Shown: positions 13,801 through 23,894 of the stretch, one piece after another | Layout of the letters: the number at the start of each line of letters is the position of its first letter | Numbering within the stretch: position 1 is the stretch's first letter | Origin: Alnus glutinosa | Taxonomy: Eukaryota; Streptophyta; Magnoliopsida; Fagales; Betulaceae | Direction: 5' to 3' | Assembly: GCF_958979055.1 (NCBI RefSeq) | Contig: NC_084887.1 | Coordinates: 38,691,120-38,755,119 of the forward strand | Length of the DNA: 64,000 nucleotides | Translations under genes and position numbers: made by a program | Notes under the pieces: generated by a model | The model's database searches: none | Seen by the model: the letters and a program-made list of their open reading frames with translations, nothing else | Told to the model about the DNA's origin: nothing

Positions 13801-14155
13801 CACCATGAAATTAATAGTTTGTTTCCATTTTATTTGAAATGAAGAGAATCATTTCATGGATAACGGGCTGCCAATGGAAGCGGGATTCTCGATGCCTCTA
13901 AATATTAAACAAAACCATGCATTGTGAAAATTGAAACCTATATTCTTTTGTGTGGTTATCAATCTAAAACTGGCAACCCTAGCTGATCGTTGAATCCCAC
14001 GTTTGTTCGTTTCTCGGCCGGAAAAGCTTTCCCAGCCAATTCCTATCATCCGTACCACAAATTAAACCGAGACCCTTTGTCTGATCCACTGGAGATCGAT
14101 CGATATGATCATATCTATCTGATCGATCATCTGCTCCTTCTTGATCTCTTCTTTC
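10806..14155. other. Gene-free interval
   Basis: No coding region is supported. It contains the NAC 3' region, AT-rich sequence, a pyrimidine/purine foldback at about 12222-12278, and at its right end the leader of the next gene. The bases just before 14156 are rich in GATC/GATCGAT words with no clear function. Confidence 0.65.
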
Positions 14156-17100
14156 ATGGGTTGCGGCATTTCAAATTCTGACGTCGTTGAAGATCAGGCA
14201 GGCCCAGCTTGCATGATCAAGCACCTATATAATCAAGACAATTACGTTCAGCCAAGTAATTATGAGGATGCTGATGCTGATGATGGCCGAAAACAGACCC
14301 TGAAAAGAATCAAGACGAGGTGCGTTTATTCTGACCAGGACTCGGTGGAGAAACAAAGAGGGTTGGAGGAGAATGAAGATCATGAGGTTTGTGATGAGAG
14401 GGAAGATAGCCTCATGATTGCTCCACCATCGCCGAGTTTTAGGGTGTACTGCCTGGACAGTGACTCGGGGAATAGCAGCAAGGAGGAAGGTGAGTTACTT
14501 CTTCAATTTTGCCACTTCTTTCATTTTCAAGAAAACGTATATTAAAAATTGGAGTTATAATTGCTTGTACAAAGATTTTCGATTTTCTGCAGAAACATTT
14601 CTACAAATTAAGAAACGTGGTGTATCAATTAATCATGCATTTTAACGTATGATAATATATAGCTCATTGGTTGCTCATTTCGCATTTTGCACATGCTCGA
14701 TCAATATGCATGCAGAGTAAGAAATAGGATGATATACGATCGAGTTTCACAACGCAATTGTCATCCATAGGCTAAGAAGCTAAGCGAGATTGGAATGGCT
14801 CTTAAGAAACGGGTGCCTTGAACACTTCTTTTTAATTTCTACGCGCGGTTAAATTTACAAGTATGTATTTTGAATTTTGGGTTTTGAAAAGGGTAAAATT
14901 AAGAATTGATTTGGTGGGAGCCATATTTTAGAAAAGTTGAAAATTAATTTGGTAATTTTATTGAAAGAATGTTGTAAAAATAATAATAATAAAAAAACCT
15001 TAAAAATATGTAGTGTTTCCAACTTGCCACTACCTTGGTGGTGGTGCTACCACTGTCCTAGTGTGATCTGGCAGCCTTGGTGTTAGCCGCCAAATCTGTC
15101 TGGCATCGGCCACCACGGGGTCACAAGACACCGCCATACGGAGTGGCTGTTGAAAAAAAATATGTTATGTTTTATTTGCTTTTTAGAAAAGTTTTCAGCA
15201 CTGTTTGAGAATTAAAAAGAGTTTTACAAAACCCTACCAAGATTATTTAGGTTCTATATATATACAAGGAGGACGTACCATGAAATGTGGTGTATATGTG
15301 GAAAGGAAAACGCAAACGGAGGCAGTTTCTTCTCTGTAGTAGGCAATATTGATGCACATGTACATATGATATAGAATGAGTAGGACTAATTATATATATA
15401 TGAACAAAGTAAATATTGCATGAGCTTATTATTTTAAAGGCCTTTTTATTGTAGGACAAATTAAAAGACCCACTCTTCTTGAATTTTTTGTTATATATGT
15501 TTTGCTAATTTTTTCTTAAGGTATTTTTGTCATGATAAATCTATTAGGATTTAAGAGTCTTTTATTTGTAGTATTTATGAATTAATATTATCTCGTAGTA
15601 TCATGATGATTCCTTATTTAACTTCATTATAATTTTATAGTACGTCTTTAGGATTTGGAATCATAGGAGAAATGATTCTCCTACATCTTTCATACACTTC
15701 TCATGCACACACCTCATTCTATGTGATGTCTTTTTTTTATTATTATTATTATTTTAAATCTATATATTTCATTAAAAGTTGATTGATAAAAAATAATAAT
15801 GCCACGTAAAATAAAGTTCATGTATAAAACATATAAAGGAATTATTTCTCGGAATTGTAGTCTACATAAAAGGCATGCTTTGGTGTTTGTTTTCATTATC
15901 GTTCATTGATGATCAATAAGATTTCTTTTGAGAGTATTTTCTTTATTCCCGATTGATTCCATTTATTTTCTGTGGATTCCAAACGTTTTGAAGTTATCGT
16001 GCATAACTCTTATTAATTTATCTATTTGTGCATGCAGGTGATGGAGTAAAAAGTGAAAACAAGTCAAAGGTGTGTTTGGATTCCGACATGGTAAATATAA
16101 ATATGAGTACTATTATTGCTTTTGGCTTCAATTCCTATTTTTCTGGTAATAGTCAAATATATATACCTAGAACCGACATCAAATTGCATAGAGAAATTTA
16201 AGGGCAAAATACACTTCATACCACAAATTACCATGCATTCCGCCTTTCACGCTTAGACCATTAAACTTTAAAAATCAATATTTAACCCCCTTTAACTATC
16301 ACCCATTACAAATAAGACTCTCCGTTAACAATTAGTGTTAAAATGGATGTAAAGTCCCTCATGTGCATCACATGTGACGACTATGACTAAAATAAAAACT
16401 AAACAAAACTAATGAGTGTAAGGAGTAGTCGACCGTGGATTGGTGACTCTTAAAACAGAAAAGGGTCATGAGGTCAAATCACTCCAAAACACAAAAAGAA
16501 GCGGCCGACCCATTTTTCCATGAATATTTTGAAAAATTCAATACAAAAAGAGTCACATGTGGCTCACATAGAGTTTTTTGTGCATTATAACACCAATACT
16601 AGTGGAGGGTAATAGTTCTAATGAGATTGTAGTGAAGAGGGTCGAGTATCATATTTAAAGTTTTATGGTGTAAGTTGGCCTTTATAATATTTAATTCGGG
16701 GATTGGAAATTTATAGCTTGGTTCCTTAATTAGTATGGACTAGAAAGTTGAGACAAAAGAGTAATTCGGCAGTCAAACAAAAAATTCATTATTCAAATAA
16801 TCAAGATGCTGTTGTCGATAGAAATTCTCCCATGCTTTTGAAGGACTTGATTTACCATTACCCTTCAAATTAAGTTAACATCCATATTGATTCAATGATA
16901 GTCTTTTTTTCTTGTAGCAGTTTCACTCATTTAATTACTATTTAATGGCTTAACACTATATATGCCCATATATAATATCATGTCGACATTTTAATCCAGC
17001 TTATAGAGCGCTCCCTTTGTGACTTGACCACAAAGTCGTAACCCATTCAATTTCATACTCGACGAACTGTATCCGATCTCACACTCTATATGGTGGTTGA

Positions 17101-17485
17101 ATCTGATACCAAATGATATAAATGTTGAATAGAATTCACCTTTAAAAACTGGCTTGGAAATGGAGAGTGTCCAAAAATTTATATATACATGATATATAGT
17201 GTGGGACACTTGGAATGAAAACAGTTTTAGTGGTGATCATGAAGTAAATGTCACAATTGTGCTCTTAAATGTGAGAAGATTATAAAATTAATTCTACGAT
17301 GTGAATAAATTTTTGTATATATATATATATATGCAATTACCGTCTAATTAACGTTTTATTATTTTCTTTTGTTTTAGTCGCTGCAGGTGTCTACGATCCA
17401 AATAGCCAAGAAAGGGAGAAAAGGAAGAGGATTTATGAGTGTTTTAAAAAAGGCCAGGCTAGGAAAGAAAAATTCTTTAAATTAA
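14156..17485 (+). CDS. Small probable N-myristoylated protein, unknown function
   Basis: I could not assign a family. Exons 14156-14489, 16038-16090 and 17378-17485 join in frame to 164 residues; an alternative acceptor after CTGCAG at 17386 gives 161. The protein begins MGCGISNSD: Gly2 followed by Cys3 and Ser6 fits an N-myristoylation plus palmitoylation signal, so plasma-membrane anchoring is likely. The middle is acidic and hydrophilic (residues ~35-110, rich in Asp/Glu) with a Pro-Ser patch APPSPSFRVY. The last ~27 residues are strongly basic (KKGRKGRG...KKARLGKK) and could bind phospholipid or serve as a nuclear signal. Both donors (GTGAGT, GTAAAT) and acceptors are good. The introns, about 1.5 and 1.3 kb, are far larger than the exons. 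The in-frame join across three exons and domain-like ends support a real gene. No expression evidence is available here. Confidence 0.65.
16991..17215 (-). mobile_element. Possible LTR-retrotransposon relic in an intron
   Basis: On the minus strand there is TTTGGTATCAGATTCAACC, resembling the TGGTATCAGAGC primer-binding site that plant LTR elements pair with initiator tRNA-Met. Only this junction region is recognisable. No gag or pol motifs and no second LTR were found. It sits in intron 2 of the small-protein gene. Confidence 0.4.
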
Positions 17486-17811
17486 TTTTAACTCATCATG
17501 TTACAATTAATAGCTAGCTATATATATATACATCGATCTTTTCGAGAAAATTCCTAGAAACTGGTTGGAAAATCTGGATGATGGTTGCTTAAAGATCGAG
17601 AAGGCATCGATCTTCAATTTCATCAAGCTTTTTTTTTTTTTCCTAATTTTTCTTCATTAGAATATTTTCTGTTCTTGAATACTATACGTACGTACCATTT
17701 TAAATGCAATGCATAATTGCTTGGATAATCCGTGCACCTTAATTTGCGCTCTGCGTTCCATTGCATCACGCAATTCATCATTTTTTTATTGATTGAAGTT
17801 TTTTTGAACAG

Positions 17812-17924
17812 AGATTATCCCTCAATTAATTCAACTAAATACGTACTTCATGTACTGGGATCCCCTCACGAGCTGGCTCAGTACATGAAGTACGTATTTA
17901 GTTGAATTAATTGAGGGATAATCT
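17812..17924. repeat. Perfect 46-bp inverted repeat with 21-nt loop
   Basis: The left arm at 17812-17857 begins AGATTATCCCTCAATTAATT. The right arm at 17879-17924 is its exact reverse complement and ends in GGGATAATCT. The spacer is 21 bases. The repeat begins about 330 bases after the stop codon of the small-protein gene, so it may fall in or near its 3' UTR. Transcribed, it would form a long perfect hairpin. No terminal sequence or target duplication identifies it as a known MITE family. Confidence 0.95.
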
Positions 17925-19752
17925 TCCTCACGTGAGGAAAGTATAAGAAAAATGATTATTTAAGACACAACAATATTATGCTGTGACAGTCGGAGGCCCA
18001 TTAGAATGTTTAAGTCATTGAGGGTAGGCGATGAAGTAAATTGACAGGGTTTAAGTAAGGGTATATAAATGCGTTGCTGGTGAAAGGTCATCCAGTACTC
18101 CTTATATAGGCTCGATGCTCCTACCTCTTTTTGATAAGGCTTTGGGGACTACTCTAGCTTCAAATCCTATTGAAGACATTGGTGATTCCCCTGTGAATAT
18201 TAGGGGAGGTTTTCTGGTGGTATAGCAAAGCAGTTATCTGAACTGGCCGGCAAGAAGAAAAATTGATTGTGGTGCGTCCTATTGAGGTATATATATATGT
18301 ATATCTTAGTCGATCTTATAACATATTAATAGGCCCTTGGGCTGAGCCCACGGGCTTCTTCTTGACCATCAGGCTCTAGCGTCCTTGATAAGCCGGCAAG
18401 CTCTTCGATAGAATGGCTTTACCGTCCTTAAGTTGGTTGGGTATATCATATGTATTTATCTTGAATGAGATATAATTGTAAAACCTCATATATATATATA
18501 TATATATATATTCACACAGCTCAACCAGGTGTAAAATGCATGTGGTTACTCTGTATTGAAATCAATATTGGTGGGCGAAGCAGAAAAGATCGATGCTTTT
18601 GTTTTCATCCCCTATATATATGACCATTGATCATAAACATTAATTGTGGCAAGCTTTAATTTGCATGCCTCTGCTGTTGTTGATTGAGGAACAATACGAT
18701 CAAAGACTAAAGGGACAGAAGCGTGAGTTACACCTCAAAAGGCGGCTGCTTTTGAAAATGGCTGCTCTTTCGTGTCGTCATTCACCCATTCTTACTCCAT
18801 TAAGCATCAAGGAACCAATGCCTTTTTGACCAAAGAAGGTCCTTATTCTGAGAACATTGGCCTAAGAAAAAGACGAACAGATATCGTGTGACCGTGAAAG
18901 TAGAATTCTACGTACGTAAGCATGACTCACGTGTATGTATCTCATGAAGCTATTGAAGTTGGGAGCATGGATCATTTCCCATTTAAATTATCTTGAATGA
19001 AATTTGTTTTAGAGTAACAGTAATTTAATTAAATAATAATAGTTATAGTTATCCTTTTAAGTTAGAGTCTTTTAGCTATCTTTTAATTACTTGTAGTATT
19101 ATGGTGCAAAAGTCATTTAGTAGTAGGTTTTTTATTGTTCCTTGTATGAGTTTATCACATAATTAGAGTAGGATCGGAGTTTATCACCGGCCAACGTACT
19201 GTTTATGTTCGATTCATTTGGATTCGTGTAGTCCCTTATATATTTAAAGAATGATCAATTAATTAATAAAGATAAAATTATAATAAATCCTAAACTTTGT
19301 GTTTGAAAAAAGGTTTTAGGTTCCCCCGATCGGAATTTAAAAGTCTTGGATCCCTTAAAATTTAAGATCTAGGTAAGAAATTATACTTTTGTGTATTTGT
19401 GAAATCATTCTTGCAACATATTCTCTGTTGTGTGTTTGACAAAAATACAGAAAATAATTAAGTAAAATAAGATATAATTAACTACTGCTTTTTGTGAAGT
19501 CCCTTTCGGACCCAATAATCAATTTGACATAGAGTTCCATCACAACGGAATAGATCAAATTGTAATGAAAACTGAACTCATCGAAATTGAGGCGTGTATG
19601 TAAGATCGATATAGAAACAAGAACATGACACAAAGAACACGTATTTCAATTTTAATTCTAGTTTTGTTCAAGTCTAGTTTCAACCGGAACTTAGACCCGA
19701 GCCAAATCCATCGAAAGTATATTGTCATCAACAGCAATGCATGGATCCTCTA

Positions 19753-19968
19753 ATTAATTTGGCCAATAATACGGTTCTAATGCATTAGTTGAAGCCTTAA
19801 AGACATTAACATCAGATGGGATGGGGTCGATGTCAAGTTGGGCATAACCTTTACGTAATTCCTTTCCACAACGTTTGTGCCAACCGTGTAGATGTTCCTA
19901 GCGTATTCTTGTTCCTGCAGGTAAGAGTAGGTCTTATCCGTCTTAATCGTTGGCCATCGAGAATCCAC
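19753..19968 (-). pseudogene. Coding relic of unrecognised protein
   Basis: On the minus strand two overlapping frames look more protein-like than the surrounding DNA. One reads SRWPTIKTDKTYSYLQEQEY. The other reads ...GYAQLDIDPIPSDVNVFKAS and ends LEPYYWPN plus stop. This suggests a C-terminal gene fragment with one frameshift. Upstream on that strand it is cut off by a foldback element. I could not identify the family. Confidence 0.35.
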
Positions 19969-19984
19969 TTATTACTAAATGTGA

Positions 19985-20335
19985 TATGTTATATGCACAT
20001 CATTTGTATATTTTTTATATGAGAAATGATCCCTACACTTATTTCTCACAACAGCCCTACAACAAGCTGACGTGGCTGGTAATATTTTGTCACTTTTTTA
20101 CAAAAAGAAAAGAAAACAAAACAAAAAAAATAATAAAATATTACTAGCTACGTCAACTTGTTGTGGGGCTGTTGTGAAAAATGAGTGTAGGGATCATTTC
20201 TCTTTTTATACATCACTTTTTTAAATCAATCATTGGATCTGTAGGACCCACAAGGAAGAATCCTTGTGGGTCCTACAAATCCAATAGTTAATTTAAAAAA
20301 GTGATGTACAAGTGATGTGCAAAAATCATTTTTCT
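19985..20335. mobile_element. Foldback MITE interrupted by another MITE
   Basis: The outer arms pair: the left has GCACATCATTTGTA then ATACATCACTTTTTTAAA, and the right has TTTAAAAAAGTGATGTAC then AAGTGATGTGC. The inner arms carry GTAGGACCCACAAGGA and TCCTTGTGGGTCCTAC around a 4-base loop. The 182-bp element at 20021-20202 is inserted in the left arm. A related outer element occurs at 63340-63965. Confidence 0.7.
20021..20202. mobile_element. 182-bp Mutator-type MITE, copy 1
   Basis: Terminal inverted repeats begin GAGAAATGATCCCTACACT and run about 70 bases. Flanking 9-bp duplications TTTTTATAT and TTTTTATAC differ by one base; 9 bp is the Mutator-superfamily signature. The interior is AT-rich with no coding capacity. 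It is nested in a foldback element and has a sister copy of identical length at 22795-22976. Confidence 0.85.
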
Positions 20336-21295
20336 TACTAAATTCCCCATTTCCTAGTTTGAAACGACACGACTTGGACAGTTGGACCCACGATTTTTAG
20401 GAAGATGTTTGAGTTTTATAGTTTTATGAAGAAAAGAAAAAAAAAAAAAAAAGGTATTATTTAAACTATTACGTAGCAAATCATATTTCGACAACTGATG
20501 TAATAAATATCATGTGAAAATTTATATCAGTTTATAAACATGTTAAATGCCAGAATGCTACTTGATAATTTATATTTTAGTGACTGAAATAATAAATAAT
20601 ATGTAAATTGTAACATCAGAGTTATTATAATTTCAATGAATAATGTTAAGAACCACACTTTTATTTCATCATTATCGCATTATATTAATAATTTTGTGCC
20701 TTAGGGCCTCGCAATGGTACTGCAGCTTCATTTTTATTGTATACTGTTTTTCTCAGTTTATTCTTGTGCGTGTTTCTCATTTGTCTGGATTTTATTTTAT
20801 TTTTTCAATTTTTTGTCCTTTTAATTTCTTTATTTTAATTGTTTCTCGTAAAGTAAAAAGTACTATAATTATATAAAATAATAATTAGAAGACATTATAA
20901 TATGCAATCAATTGATTTAAGATCCTATTTGATTGTTTTGGTTTTATCTTTAGTTCTTATGTTTTTGCTGTTTTGGTTCATTAAGTTACATATGATGTAT
21001 TTTACATTGTGAAGTTATAATTGACTTTAAGACTCTTTGATTTTGGCTCTAATATATATATATAGTGGGAAAAAAAACTGAGAGTAAATTGATACTGTTT
21101 CATCAACATAATAAAATATAAATAAAATACAAATTTGGTTTATAGCATTCCTCTAATTCGAAGTTAACTCTCATTATTATTATTATTATTATTTTTTTTT
21201 ATTTTTTTAACTTTTTGGACTCCAAAAGTAGGGTAAAAAAAGGCATTATGGGCTAACATGATGTATCATAATTGAGGGAAGTGGAGAGGATTAAG

Positions 21296-21610
21296 GATGC
21301 GTTTAAAATCGTGATTTCATAAACAATAAGTGCGATTTTAAACTAAATCGTAAAACATAAATCGTTTGGGAACAGCGTTTTTAAAAATTGCGATTTGAAA
21401 AACGCAGAAAATCTACTTTTTCAAATCGCTGGTAAGATGGTGTTTTTTTTAAAACGCAGAATTTTAAAGGCTAATTTGCTATTTTAAATGTTGAACTGCG
21501 ATTTTGCCAAACACTTAACTGCGTTTTTAAAAATCACTTTTTTCAAATCGCACATTTTAAAATCGTAATTTTAAATCGCATTTTTTAAAATCGCAAACTC
21601 AAACAGATTA
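21296..21610. mobile_element. Foldback element built of AAATCGC words
   Basis: The ends GATGCGTTTAAAATCG and CGCAAACTCAAAC are roughly inverted, and the interior repeats AAAATCGC / GCGATTTT-like words on both strands. This is typical of a family of plant MITEs. Exact ends and target duplication are unclear. Confidence 0.5.
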
Positions 21611-22130
21611 TTTCAAATTATTTGTTTGAATTTGAGAGAATTCGGATAGGTGATTGTGATAGATAATTTATGCGACCTACTTGACCAGATAAATGGTTGA
21701 ACTGTCTAATTTTTATTTGATCAAGTTAATTTTATTAATTGTCTTTTACAATTTCTTACTCGAATTTTTTTAAATTAAAAAAATAATTTGAGAATAATCT
21801 TTATCCTTAGTTCCTCTCAAATTCCGACGCACTAAAATCGGCGGTCAAAGTAAGATACAGTTTTTGTTCCGGAACCGCTTCTTTCCTTTGTCAGCAACCT
21901 CTGACTTTTTGACTCTTTCATTGTTACAACTAGCACTAAGATAGGAGGGGGTATCCCATCCTGTCCCTGCCACGTCATATTCCCCTGACTCCTGGCATGG
22001 TTTCTCTACGGCTCCTTCCTTACGCTCCACAATGCATCCACCTCTACGATTTCACCATCTCCCACGTACGGAACACCCCACATAAACGACTGATTCTCAA
22101 CTGCAGATCTGATATGATATATACGAAGGG

Positions 22131-22308
22131 AAATGCTACAAATACTAAATTTTTTATTAAGAGACAGTACTAAAATGATGTAGATTTTATTTATTGATAA
22201 TTGTAGTATTTATTTTTATTAATTATTTTGATCATTTCCAGTGAATAAGCATCACATCATCTTGAAACCAATCTCTTTATAAAGAATTTAGTACCTTTAA
22301 CATTTCTC
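22131..22308. mobile_element. Degenerate MITE
   Basis: The left end GAAATGCTACAAATACTAAA pairs with the right end TTTAGTACCTTTAACATTTC, with continued partial pairing inwards (ATGATGTAG against CATCACATCATC). About 178 bp, AT-rich, non-coding. The target duplication is not certain. Confidence 0.6.
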
Positions 22309-22794
22309 ATATATGAACGCTTAGTAACACCGCTTTAGTTTGAGTGACCCAATAGGCAAAGTTCTTGCATTTATTTTGTTGTGTCCTTTTAATAATGATT
22401 TAACTTTTAAAATTATCATTAAGCTTGTGATTGACTACTACTAATTCTTAATTATATTATAATTTTAAAAGTCACATTATTTTTAGAAGGATATAAGAGA
22501 GACTTCTAAAATCACTTTAGAGAAATGCTATAAGTTATTCTTGTATCCCTCTAAATATGATGTGACTCTTAAAATGAATATTAAATTTACAATTGATCAC
22601 TATCGAATTTTAATCGAGCAATAATTTTAAAAGTCAAATAATTTTTAGAACGACACAAAAAAAAAAAATCTAAAAGTACTCTATAAATATATCTCAATTT
22701 CAAATCGATGGTTAAATTTAGGTAGATGAACTGAATTGAGACTTTTTCCCATTTGCTAGCAAATTCGGCTAACAAATTATTAGAAATGTAAATT

Positions 22795-22976
22795 GAGAAA
22801 TGATCCCTACACTTATTTCTCACAACAGCCCCACAACAAGCTGACGTGGCTGGTAATATTTTATTACTTTTTTACAAAAAGAAAAGAAAACAAAACAAAA
22901 AAAATAATAAAATATTACCAGCCACGTCAGCTTGTTGTAGGACTGTTGTGAGAAATGAGTGTAAGGATCATTTCTC
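22795..22976. mobile_element. 182-bp Mutator-type MITE, copy 2
   Basis: Same termini and length as the element at 20021-20202. It is flanked by a perfect 9-bp duplication ATGTAAATT at 22786-22794 and 22977-22985. The arms pair almost perfectly (for example GCCACGTCAGCTTGTTGT against ACAACAAGCTGACGTGGC), so the copy is young or conserved. It lies about 0.9 kb upstream of the BAR-like gene. Confidence 0.9.
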
Positions 22977-23236
22977 ATGTAAATTACATAGAAATCAGAG
23001 ATTTCACGCATCTCCAATTGTTGATGTAATACTTGTAACTTATTTTATGTGCGTACAAAACACAATATGCAAGCCTTACGCGAATTATCATCGCTCATTA
23101 GTCCTTATCCTACTTTTCTCTCGTCAACGTCATTATAGAACATCGTATTTATAAATGCCGATAGAATTCTGAAATTGAAGTTCAAACGGTTTGAAAAAAA
23201 AATAAATTATATTTCTCTTAAACTATTCCTCAGAAC

Positions 23237-23267
<31 letters not shown>

Positions 23268-23894
23268 ATCTGAATTTCCTTATAAATTACCCAATTATTC
23301 AGCATTACTCCGCCAATCTCTCTGAAATTAGATATTTCGTTGCTGGAATGTTTGAAATTACTCGCTGGGGGAGTGTACTCAAGTTCCTATACGCGCGCGT
23401 AACGGGCATGGTCGTTCAAAGTAAGAGCGGAGATCTCTGACTCGCTAATGTTTGATGTTATGTATGTACCACTATATGTACTGCACAACCAGTATTCCTT
23501 AGAAATCGCATACTCGCCGATCCACTCAGAGGCACGCAACTCACTCTCTTCAACGCCTACTTGTCAACCCCTGAGCCGTCAGATAGAGATCGTTGATGCA
23601 GCGAGTGCTATTTCGCTTCGGTGAGCGACGTTAGAGTTATCTTGCCTCTCTCTTTGATCTGTTACGAGTCGTTTTGACCGCGAAGTTCTTCTTCTCAATG
23701 TCGTTAAAGTTATCGAATAAATAAACCCTAAACACTTTGCCCGTGGATTTAGAGTTCCAAATCTCTGCGTTTAATTCTTGGGATTTGAATTCTGAGGAAA
23801 GGGGGAGGATAAGAGGAGTTGATTTGATTTGATTTGATTTTTTTCTGGCGAGTCTTTGGTGGCTCTCAGTTAGGGTTTAGGGTTCCGCAGGGAA

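Larger units (their letters stand above)
17486..23894. other. Gene-free interval with foldback elements
   Basis: No intact gene is supported. It contains the 46-bp inverted repeat, AT microsatellites (for example about 18488-18511), a coding relic on the minus strand near 19753-19968, several MITEs annotated separately, and from about 23480 the GC-richer promoter and leader of the BAR-like gene. Confidence 0.65.

Noticed and set aside
18644..18829. 61-codon frame as a small gene
   Set aside because: No motif, leader or splice context; its length is expected by chance in this DNA.
21845..22030. 61-codon minus-strand frame as a gene
   Set aside because: No recognisable domain and no supporting exons; treated as chance.
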